Below are positions 1 through 5,150 of a DNA stretch of 8,242 nucleotides, piece after piece. The position numbers and the translations under genes were made by a program. The notes under the pieces were generated by a model. The model was not told where the DNA came from and did not search any database. It was given only the letters and a program-made list of their open reading frames with translations. Position 1 is the first letter of the stretch. Each line of letters starts with the position of its first letter. Source of the stretch: an uncultured Alphaproteobacteria bacterium (GTDB lineage Bacteria; Pseudomonadota; Alphaproteobacteria; CAAHEQ01; UBA3637); NCBI GenBank assembly GCA_947629595.1, contig CANREI010000053.1, forward strand, positions 1 through 8,242, read 5' to 3'.

Positions 1-123
1 AGCAGACAACATGTTTTTTATCAGTATAATTTGCTCTCTCATTGCCATTACTTCTTCATAATGAGCTTTAAAAAAATTAAGATTAATAACTGCCTTTGTG
101 ACGATACCCTTTTCTTTCTGCAT
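1..123 (-). CDS. Possible 5' end of a minus-strand gene, cut by the window edge
   Basis: An open frame of 41 codons runs from an ATG at 121-123 off the left edge, beginning MQKEKGIVTKAVINLNFF. Most codons start with a purine and the composition is that of a soluble protein, as in real coding DNA. I do not recognise the family. An in-frame stop lies just upstream, so the start cannot be much earlier, but no convincing Shine-Dalgarno sequence precedes it and a terminator-like hairpin ends a few bases upstream. The competing reading is the 3' end of a plus-strand gene at 2-61. Only one can be right, and sequence left of the window would settle it. Confidence 0.33.
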   Translation of the reverse strand, partial: MQKEKGIVTKAVINLNFFKAHYEEVMAMREQIILIKNMLSA

Positions 124-130
124 CGCCAAA

Positions 131-160
131 AGAAACGTCTTTTAAAGAAGGCGTTTTTTA
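131..160 (+). terminator. Rho-independent terminator, possibly bidirectional
   Basis: AACGTCTT and AAGGCGTT form an 8-bp stem (one G-U pair) around the loop TTAAAG, followed on plus by a T-rich run (TTTTTTATTT). On minus the same hairpin is followed by TTTCTTTT, so it may also end transcripts leaving the pseudopilin gene at 617-1996. Confidence 0.6.
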
Positions 161-242
161 TTTGTTGGGGGAGTGTTTTTATTATTTATTCGTTTATGTT
201 TGTGGCATGGCGCAGTAAAAAGACGGAAGCTTTGGGGATTTT

Positions 243-312
243 CCTATTTTCAGCCCACCGTGCGCTGTCCTACGTTTCACAGGACAGCACTTTCCGCCAA
301 AAAAAAGAAAGG
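243..312 (-). repeat. Type II hairpin element, copy E
   Basis: Read on minus, this has an inner stem of GCTGTCCT with AGGACAGC (8 bp, 264-271 with 281-288), the flank GGCGGAAAGT on one side and a GC-rich flank on the other. The outer stem is degenerate and rich in A and T. It is the inverted partner of the hairpin at 2346-2407. The inner stems differ at two pairs, and in both cases the two partners changed together (A-T to G-C and C-G to T-A), so pairing is kept. Confidence 0.6.
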
Positions 313-390
313 AGAGTTATTACCTGCCAATAGATAGAGGAAATATCGTTAACATTTATTCTTTTTACCAAAATGACAACCTACCGCTCT

Positions 391-458
391 TTTCCCCTAT
401 CGGCCCATAGCGACAAACGACAAAATGCCGTCTGTCCCATCCGCCGATAGAGGGGAAA
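391..458 (-). repeat. Type I hairpin element, copy A
   Basis: The outer stem pairs 391-404 with 443-458 (about 14 bp, one 2-nt bulge). The inner stem pairs 412-421 with 427-436 around a 5-nt loop. On minus the internal loops are GGATGG and GCTATGG. It is nearly the same sequence, in inverted orientation, as the copy at 451-519 of the second kilobase pair set, at 2451-2519, with only a handful of differences. Confidence 0.75.
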
Positions 459-522
459 TATCGTCAGCAACATGATTTTCATCCATGAAAAGAAAAAATT
501 ATCTGTTGACCTTGATTTCTTC

Positions 523-588
523 CTCTGATTCTCGGCGGATGTGGAGCAGCTTAAATTGTGCCGTTCCGCTATGAGTCGAGAATCAGAG
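523..588 (+). repeat. Type I hairpin element, copy C, next to a gene end
   Basis: The outer stem is 14 bp without gaps (523-536 with 575-588, one G-U). The inner stem pairs 543-550 with 560-567, with a G-T and an A-C pair. The internal loops GGATGT (537-542) and GCTATGA (568-574) match the other type I copies although both stems have different sequence. It starts about 30 nt past the stop of the minus-strand pseudopilin gene, where it could help end or protect that transcript. It has no classical U-tract. Confidence 0.7.
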
Positions 589-590
589 AA

Positions 591-602
591 AATATCGATA
601 TT
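591..602. repeat. 12-bp perfect palindrome AATATCGATATT
   Basis: This perfect palindrome lies between the stop codon of the minus-strand pseudopilin gene and hairpin C. Related AAATATCG sequences follow the hairpin at 391-458 and occur at 341-348, so it belongs to a recurring flank. Its function is unknown. Confidence 0.45.
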
Positions 603-616
603 GCCAACTTCCGTTC

Positions 617-1996
617 TTATTCACCGACACAAAGGGGATAATGATCTCCTCCCTCTTCGTGTCCATAATGACAACATTGAATCACTCCGTTCCAATGGCC
701 CTTATTAAAAGACAGCCAGAGTGTTTTGTCTAAATGCGGCGATACATCTGTTAACCAAGGAGACATTAAATGAATCATCTCTTCAATTTCCAAAACACGA
801 GGCGCAACATTGTTTTCATCATATACCGTTGTATCTGCCGATGTTTTATGACAATAAAACTGTGTATTACTACTAAAAGCCTGCTTTATCTGCTCTTTAT
901 TCGCGCATTGAAAGAAATCTAAATCTACCATATTCGGTGAGGAATAATCATTTCTTGAGCATTCTGAACCGTCTTTTCCGGCTCGCGCTTCGCATAAGCG
1001 ACATGTATTCCAATAATTAACAATATTTGCTGTTGATGCCCACACTTCCACACCATCGCTAAGCTTTTTATAAAGAGGCAAGTCTATTTTTTTGCAAGCT
1101 CCCGTTTCGCCGTCAATAAGATTTGTTTTTTTAGTTTTATGACAATAATAACCATTTCCGAATGCTGTGAAACACAAACCGTTATCACGACATCCGCAAG
1201 ATTCACCGTTCCAAGGCTGATCTTCGGGACAAGCTTTGCATTCGTTATCGACCCATAAAGGTTTTTCCGGCGGACACGATTCACAATTACCCAGCTCATC
1301 ATTGCAACGGGGTTTGCTTAAATCTTTGCAATCCGTATAATCTATACATTCCACACACTCGTGATTTGCCACATCACACACAGGTCTTGAAGCGTCACAA
1401 TCGTCATCTTTGGCACACCAACCTTCGGGACGATTCGAATCGTAATTTCCGTTTACTTCTTCCGCGTCAAATTCAATATAAATTTCATTATTTTCATCAC
1501 TTGAACATAAATCATCTTCTATGTATGGAGTACCATTGATATCCATTTCCAAACGGCCGTCCATGGCGCTGACAAGTGTTGTAAGCGGTTTACAAACACC
1601 TTTCGAAACATTCCCGACTTTAATATAATAAGCATCTGTTTCGCGACAATTATAAAATTCTGCTTTGTCTTTGCGGATGCAATCATAATCAACGGGATAA
1701 CGGTCATATTGTGTTGATAAATGCCCGCTGTAATGTTCATTTTCGGGTGTATCATCATAAGGATCCCCCAATAACAATTCTTCATTCCCCAAAGCGTATT
1801 TAACCTTTAAATCGTTGCGCATTAAGTTAATTTCATTAGCGATTTGGTCAGCTTGATAATAATTCATGGCTAATTTATACCCCACGATTCCACCAATTGA
1901 TAAAATAGCAATAATCGCCAAAACGCCCAGCATTTCAACCATACTCCGCCCGCTTTGCGATTGATTTTTAAATTGTTTTTTTGATTTTCTTGTCAT
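617..1996 (-). CDS. Pseudopilin-like surface protein with Cys-rich stalk and lectin-like head (459 aa)
   Basis: This is a membrane-anchored or pilus-incorporated surface protein of the type II secretion/type IV pilin class. The basic leader ends at Gly16, followed by RSMVE: Gly at -1 and Glu at +5 (Glu21) are the prepilin-peptidase landmarks, although +1 is Arg rather than Phe. A hydrophobic helix spans about 19-42. Residues 43-200 form a conserved domain. Residues 194-275 are Cys-rich, with motifs such as CVEC, CESCPPEKP and CKACPEDQPW, probably a disulfide-bonded stalk. The C-terminal head (about 305-459) has NYWNTCRLCEARAG, LWLSF and a closing DHYPLC, reminiscent of a C-type-lectin fold. 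ATG is preceded by GGGAG about 7 nt upstream. The first 200 residues match the divergent neighbour at about 178 positions, while the heads differ completely. The ligand and the parent secretion or pilus system are not visible here. Confidence 0.85.
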   Translation of the reverse strand: MTRKSKKQFKNQSQSGRSMVEMLGVLAIIAILSIGGIVGYKLAMNYYQADQIANEINLMRNDLKVKYALGNEELLLGDPYDDTPENEHYSGHLSTQYDRYPVDYDCIRKDKAEFYNCRETDAYYIKVGNVSKGVCKPLTTLVSAMDGRLEMDINGTPYIEDDLCSSDENNEIYIEFDAEEVNGNYDSNRPEGWCAKDDDCDASRPVCDVANHECVECIDYTDCKDLSKPRCNDELGNCESCPPEKPLWVDNECKACPEDQPWNGESCGCRDNGLCFTAFGNGYYCHKTKKTNLIDGETGACKKIDLPLYKKLSDGVEVWASTANIVNYWNTCRLCEARAGKDGSECSRNDYSSPNMVDLDFFQCANKEQIKQAFSSNTQFYCHKTSADTTVYDENNVAPRVLEIEEMIHLMSPWLTDVSPHLDKTLWLSFNKGHWNGVIQCCHYGHEEGGDHYPLCVGE

Positions 1997-2193
1997 TTTT
2001 TTACTCCCGCTGTTGATAGAAATAGCATAAATTAAACGTACCTTTAATGCAACGCGGATTCGGGGGTCAAAATTGCCCTCAAAACGCCAAAATCAAGCAC
2101 TCAAAAACAGTCGAAAAATCAATGAATTTCGGCCAAAATAAAAATTTTTTGAAAATTTTAAAAAAAAGTGTTGCAAAAATCGTACGTTTTTTT
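1397..2193 (-). repeat. Left arm of an approximately 800-bp inverted repeat
   Basis: This arm covers the first 200 codons of the minus-strand pseudopilin gene, its promoter and upstream DNA as far as CGTACG plus a T-run at 2181-2193. It matches the right arm (2551-3345) in inverted orientation at high identity. The start-codon-to-CGTACG distances are nearly equal in the two arms (184 and 182 nt). Similarity stops sharply after the T-run on the outside of the promoter and fades within the Cys-rich coding region. Confidence 0.85.
2024..2052 (-). promoter_or_regulatory. Sigma-70-type promoter of the minus-strand pseudopilin gene
   Basis: On minus, TTGCAT (2047-2052) and TATGCT (2024-2029) are separated by 17 bp. 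The same pair with the same spacing precedes the divergent paralogue. Predicted transcription starts near 2017, giving a leader of about 20 nt with the GGGAG ribosome-binding site. Confidence 0.6.
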
Positions 2194-2345
2194 GAGGACA
2201 GATAACCGGAAAAAAATATGTTTATTTTATTCGGTATTTGCTGGTTTTTTCTTTTATTTTCGGTTAATGATAATTTTTTTGAGAGAATATATTGGTTTTT
2301 CCCCTTATTTTTAGGCAGATGATAGTTGATGATTGGGAGGCTTTT

Positions 2346-2407
2346 CTTATTTTCGGCGGGAAGTGCTATCCCGCTATTGTGGGATAGCGCGGCGTGCCGA
2401 AAGTAAG
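2346..2407 (+). repeat. Type II hairpin element, copy D
   Basis: This is a 62-nt, almost complete palindrome. The outer stem of 12 bp pairs 2346-2357 with 2396-2407 (one G-U). A 5-by-5 internal loop (GGGAA and GGCGT) separates it from an inner stem of about 12 bp, whose core is GCTATCCC with GGGATAGC (2365-2372 with 2381-2388). The loop is TATT. It is related to the inverted copy at 243-312 through the GGCGGRAAGTGCT segment and paired changes in the inner stem. Confidence 0.7.
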
Positions 2408-2450
2408 AATTGGCAGGAAAGATGTAGCAGTTTTTAACGTTATTGCCGGA

Positions 2451-2519
2451 TTTTCCCTCTATCGGCGGATGTGACAAACGGCATTTTGTCGTCTGTCGCT
2501 ATGGGCCGATAGGGGAAAA
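2451..2519 (+). repeat. Type I hairpin element, copy B
   Basis: The outer stem pairs 2451-2466 with 2505-2519, with a single bulged T. The inner stem pairs 2473-2482 with 2488-2497 around ATTTT, with one A-C mismatch. The internal loops are GGATGT (2467-2472) and GCTATGG (2498-2504). It is the inverted near-copy of 391-458 and shares its internal loops with 523-588. It lies upstream of the predicted promoter of the plus-strand pseudopilin gene, so that promoter would not transcribe it. Confidence 0.75.
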
Positions 2520-2540
2520 GTGAGCAGTTTATTTTAATGA

Positions 2541-2584
2541 GTGTTGCACAAAAAAAACGTACGATTTTTGCAACACTTTTTTTT
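2541..2584 (+). terminator. Hairpin with T-tract at the outer edge of the right repeat arm
   Basis: GTGTTGCA (2541-2548) pairs with TGCAACAC (2569-2576). One mismatch and three more A-T pairs extend the stem inward around the palindrome CGTACG. Eight T residues follow. It has the form of a rho-independent terminator and could stop plus-strand readthrough before the pseudopilin promoter. The left arm keeps the inner half (GCAACAC side) but lacks the partner, so the complete hairpin exists only here. Confidence 0.5.
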
Positions 2585-3345
2585 AAAATTTTGAAAAAAT
2601 TTTTAATTTAAGCTGAAATCATTGATTTTTCGACTGTTTTTGAATGGTTGATTTTGGCGTTTTGAGGGTAATTTTGCCCCGGAATCCGCGTTGCATTAAA
2701 GGTACGTTTATTTTATGCTATTCGTATACTGAAAGGGAGTCGAAAATGACAATAAAATTCAAAAAACAACTTCAAAATCAGGCACAAGACGGCCGTTCAA
2801 TGATTGAAATGCTCGGCGTGTTGGCCATTATTGCTATTTTATCAATCGGCGGGATTGTCGGTTATAAATTAGCCATGAATTATTATCAGGCTGACCAAAT
2901 AGCAAATGAAATCAATCTTATGCGTAACGATTTAAAGGTAAAATACGCTTTGGGGAATGAAGAATTGTTATTGGGGGATCCTTATGATGATACACCCGCA
3001 GATGAAAATTACAGCGGGCATTTATCAACACAATATGATCGTTATCCCGTTGATTATGATTGCATTCGCAAAGACAAAGCAGAATTTTATAACTGCCGCG
3101 AAACAGATGCTTATTATATTAAAGTCGGGAATGTTTCGAAAGGCGTTTGTAAACCGCTTACAACGCTTGTTGCCGCCATGGACGGCCGTTGGGAAATGAC
3201 AATCAACGATATTCCCTACACAGAAGGTGATTCATGTACCGGTGATGAAAATAATGAAATTTATATTGAATTTGACGCGAAAGAAGTGAACGGAAATTAC
3301 GATTCGAATCGTCCGGAAGGTTGGTGTGCCAAAGATGAAGATTGT
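2551..3345 (+). repeat. Right arm of an approximately 800-bp inverted repeat
   Basis: This is the inverted counterpart of 1397-2193. It covers upstream DNA from the A-run before CGTACG (2558-2563), the promoter, the ribosome-binding site and the first 200 codons. Identity is uneven: 2941-2998 is identical over 58 nt, whereas the membrane-helix coding part has several synonymous differences. Confidence 0.85.
2691..2719 (+). promoter_or_regulatory. Sigma-70-type promoter of the plus-strand pseudopilin gene
   Basis: TTGCAT (2691-2696), a 17-bp spacer and TATGCT (2714-2719) match the promoter of the divergent paralogue. Transcription would begin near 2726. This places the alternative in-frame start at 2644 upstream of the transcript and supports ATG 2746. 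Confidence 0.6.
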
Positions 3346-4299
3346 GAAGAACCGCAAGTATGCGATGAGGAAAACAATATGTGTGTGGAGTGCACGGAAA
3401 ATGCGCATTGCACTTCAAATATATGTCGAAAAAATCATACCTGCGGCGAATGCACAAAAGATTCGGATTGTACAAATATCGAAAAACCTAAATGCAATCA
3501 AAATACAAACACTTGCGAACTGTGTCCGCCGGAAAAATCTGTATGGACAGGCAGTCAATGTGTGGAATGTATCACATCTGCCGATTGCACGGATATTGAT
3601 AAACCGAACTGTAACCCGGGAACAAACACGTGTGAATCGTGTCCTGAAAATTCGTTTTGGGACGGGGGAAAATGTCAAGAGGGATGTCGAGAAAACAATC
3701 ACTGTGCCGAAGATGAATATTGTTATAAAATTAAGGGGGCTTCCTGTGAGAATGAATGGGAAAATGAGGAAGATTTCAGCGGTTCTTGTCGAAAAGTGAA
3801 TGATGATTTAATTTCCGGAACAGTGAACGGAAAAACTTATTACGGATCAAAGAATACAATGAATTGGTGGAGTGCGGAGCGCTTCTGTAAGGCAGCCGGT
3901 CAATCAGGACACGGGAACGGACAAACGGCCGTTTGGGGAAAGCCGGATTTTAAATGCAATCCCTCTTTTGCGCTTGAAGAGACTCTGACAACACTCAAAT
4001 ATTGTTATAGCGGTGAAAATAATGACGCGACTGCCCACTCGGATAAGCTTTCAACAACGGTAAATGAGTTAAGAAGCATGTTCGGTGTAATGAAAAAAGA
4101 TAATGACAATGACTTGGAAAACATTGATATCTGGTTGGATAAAAATTCATCATCCTGCGGCATATTTGAAATGGTTCTCGGTCAAAAAGAAGGAACACTT
4201 AATCTTAACGGAGAAATAATAAAAGGTAAAGCCGGAAGAGTACATTTAGCGCCGCCTCATACGGATATGTCAGATCATGCTTTATGTCAGCCTCAATAA
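2746..4299 (+). CDS. Pseudopilin-like surface protein with longer Cys-rich stalk and lectin-like head (517 aa)
   Basis: Paralogue of the divergent gene. Prepilin cleavage is predicted after Gly16 (RSMIE follows, Glu21 at +5), then a hydrophobic helix at about 19-42. Residues 43-200 are the constant domain. Residues 194-350 are Cys-rich and contain a duplicated module of about 36 residues (C236-C272 and C275-C310), each with the order DC, KPxCN, TNTCE, CP and a final W-containing turn. The head (about 355-517) has NWWSAERFC (373-381), DIWLD (461-465) and a terminal HALC (511-514), which fit a C-type-lectin-like fold; that assignment is inference. I chose ATG 2746 because GGGAG precedes it by about 7 nt, the paralogue starts at the same codon, and the promoter lies inside the longer frame from 2644. 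No pilus or secretion machinery genes are visible nearby. Confidence 0.85.
   Translation: MTIKFKKQLQNQAQDGRSMIEMLGVLAIIAILSIGGIVGYKLAMNYYQADQIANEINLMRNDLKVKYALGNEELLLGDPYDDTPADENYSGHLSTQYDRYPVDYDCIRKDKAEFYNCRETDAYYIKVGNVSKGVCKPLTTLVAAMDGRWEMTINDIPYTEGDSCTGDENNEIYIEFDAKEVNGNYDSNRPEGWCAKDEDCEEPQVCDEENNMCVECTENAHCTSNICRKNHTCGECTKDSDCTNIEKPKCNQNTNTCELCPPEKSVWTGSQCVECITSADCTDIDKPNCNPGTNTCESCPENSFWDGGKCQEGCRENNHCAEDEYCYKIKGASCENEWENEEDFSGSCRKVNDDLISGTVNGKTYYGSKNTMNWWSAERFCKAAGQSGHGNGQTAVWGKPDFKCNPSFALEETLTTLKYCYSGENNDATAHSDKLSTTVNELRSMFGVMKKDNDNDLENIDIWLDKNSSSCGIFEMVLGQKEGTLNLNGEIIKGKAGRVHLAPPHTDMSDHALCQPQ
3451..3675 (+). repeat. Two tandem Cys-rich stalk modules within the coding sequence
   Basis: Codons 236-272 and 275-310 encode two similar modules with the same spacing of six cysteines. 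The minus-strand paralogue has one full module plus a shortened one (C217-C253, then CKACPEDQPW). The stalk therefore differs in module number between the two proteins. Confidence 0.7.
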
Positions 4300-4301
4300 T
4301 T

Positions 4302-4321
4302 TTTTCTTGTTCATAAGAAAA
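4302..4321 (+). terminator. Weak hairpin after the plus-strand pseudopilin gene
   Basis: TTTTCTT pairs perfectly with AAGAAAA around GTTCAT, directly after the stop codon. It lacks both a GC-rich stem and a following U-tract, so it is at best a weak terminator. Confidence 0.25.
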
Positions 4322-4350
4322 CCGAATAAAAACGCTTTGAGAGAAATTTT

Positions 4351-4401
4351 GCCTGTAAATCAAACAGGTTAATCAAATATTTTTGCTTGAAAAACAGGTC
4401 A
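4351..4401 (+). promoter_or_regulatory. Repeated ACAGGT-YAAT motifs, possible operator
   Basis: ACAGGTTAATCAAATAT and ACAGGTCAATTGATAT occur 30 bp apart, and the first also forms an inverted repeat with CCTGT (CCTGT-7-ACAGG). They lie about 70-120 bp upstream of the predicted lipoprotein promoter. The spacing would suit a DNA-binding protein, but no regulator can be named. Confidence 0.25.
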
Positions 4402-4447
4402 ATTGATATATTTTTTAAGGAAATTCCGTTTTTTTGTGAAAAAAGTG

Positions 4448-4476
4448 TTTATTTTTTAAAAAAAGTTTGATATAGT
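4448..4476 (+). promoter_or_regulatory. Probable promoter of the lipoprotein-comM-PAS operon
   Basis: TATAGT (4471-4476) is a good -10 element. The -35, TTTATT at 4448-4453 with a 17-bp spacer, is weak. A-tracts lie upstream. The position, about 35 bp before the lipoprotein start, fits. Confidence 0.4.
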
Positions 4477-4510
4477 AAGTTTATTCAAAACAAAAAGTAG
4501 GATAAAATTG

Positions 4511-5119
4511 ATGAAATATTTGTTCTTTGTGTCACTTGCCTGCTTTATGCTGACAGGGTGTTTCGGGCAAAAAGCCGATGAGGGTGTTTACGGATATAAC
4601 GGCAATTTAAGAGCACCGGTGAAGGCTGCTTATAAGCCGGCACCGCAAGAAACGGCACCTGTTGTCGTGCCGCAGTCGGTTACACAGCCGGCACCTGCGC
4701 AACAACCGTTCGTGCAAACAATCGTTATTCCCCAATATGCACCGCAGCCGATGTACGGTGCCGGCGGTATGCCCGTTGTACAGAATATGCCGTATGGCTC
4801 TGTTCCCGCGTCTGCAACGCCTGCGCCGAGTGTGCCGACGGTTGCCCGGAATAAAGAAGGCGTCTATCCCTCGTGGGCTGCTTCCGATTATGCACCGCCT
4901 GCACAAACACAAGCCAATAACTCAGATAACATTGTTTTGTTGCAAAGTGCGAATCGAACCGAAACCGTTCAATGCGCCGTTTTTGATTCTATGTGTATCA
5001 ATTCTTATTTGCAACAGGGATATCATCAAATATCCGGGCAAAAATTCCCCGGACGGATTGATGAAGCAGGTTATCCGCAAACGGTGCAAAAGGCAGAAAG
5101 TAATATTCCCAGATGGTAA
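4511..5119 (+). CDS. Pro/Ala/Gln-rich lipoprotein of unknown function (202 aa)
   Basis: The N-terminus is a lipoprotein signal: Lys2, a hydrophobic stretch, then the lipobox LTGC with the acylated Cys at residue 17. Asp or Lys-type sorting signals are not obvious; the residues after Cys are FGQK. Residues about 30-130 are low complexity, rich in Pro, Ala, Gln and Val with repeated APQ/QPAP-type words, probably a flexible periplasmic spacer. The C-terminal 65 residues are more ordered and contain two cysteines (VQCAVFDSMC) that could form a disulfide. I do not recognise the family. ATG 4511 has AGGA 8 nt upstream. TTG at 4508 is in frame and directly adjacent but less likely. It is first in a tight run with comM and the PAS gene, though a shared role is not evident. 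Confidence 0.8.
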   Translation: MKYLFFVSLACFMLTGCFGQKADEGVYGYNGNLRAPVKAAYKPAPQETAPVVVPQSVTQPAPAQQPFVQTIVIPQYAPQPMYGAGGMPVVQNMPYGSVPASATPAPSVPTVARNKEGVYPSWAASDYAPPAQTQANNSDNIVLLQSANRTETVQCAVFDSMCINSYLQQGYHQISGQKFPGRIDEAGYPQTVQKAESNIPRW

Positions 5120-5150
5120 AACCCGTTTGGCTTGATTTTAAGGATGAAAT

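Larger units (their letters stand above)
124..616. other. 493-bp gene-free region filled with hairpin elements
   Basis: No convincing gene lies here. It holds the terminator at 131-160, three long hairpins (243-312, 391-458, 523-588) described separately, and recurring GAAATATCG-like motifs at 339-348, 454-462 and 588-597. A small inverted repeat, TTTTCAT/ATGAAAA, lies at 476-491. In the direction of the minus-strand pseudopilin gene, the whole stretch is its 3' flank. Confidence 0.6.
1997..2745. other. 749-bp divergent intergenic region
   Basis: There is no credible gene here. Each side has a promoter and about 180 bp of near-identical, inverted upstream DNA with A- and T-tracts (2140-2170 and 2577-2610) that may be intrinsically bent. 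The unique centre (2194-2550) carries hairpins at 2346-2407 and 2451-2519. A weaker AT-rich inverted repeat, TAACCG with CGGTTA, lies at about 2203-2267. Confidence 0.65.

Noticed and set aside
2..61. Possible 3' end of a plus-strand membrane protein (ends AITSS)
   Set aside because: Only 19 codons are visible and they oppose the longer, more coding-like minus frame at 1-123. The plus-strand terminator at 131-160 favours it slightly, so it stays an alternative.
31..333. Open frame of 100 codons on plus
   Set aside because: It runs through the terminator at 131-160 and hairpin E, has no ribosome-binding site, and its composition is not protein-like.
243..602. CRISPR array
   Set aside because: The repeats are palindromic, differ in sequence, are few and unevenly spaced, and no cas gene is present.
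2079..2477. Open frame of 132 codons on minus
   Set aside because: It lies in the divergent promoter region and across both central hairpins, is rich in Lys and Phe from A/T-tracts, and has no ribosome-binding site.
243..2519. Hairpins as integron attC sites
   Set aside because: The folded shape is similar, but the expected RYYYAAC and GTTRRRY core sites are missing and there is no integrase or cassette array.
2644..2745. Upstream in-frame extension of the plus-strand pseudopilin
   Set aside because: The predicted promoter (2691-2719) lies inside it, and the leader of the paralogue begins at the later ATG with a good ribosome-binding site.
1397..3345. Insertion sequence or composite transposon with 800-bp inverted ends
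   Set aside because: The arms encode pseudopilin N-termini rather than a transposase, and the 357-bp centre has no gene. Paralogue duplication explains it better.
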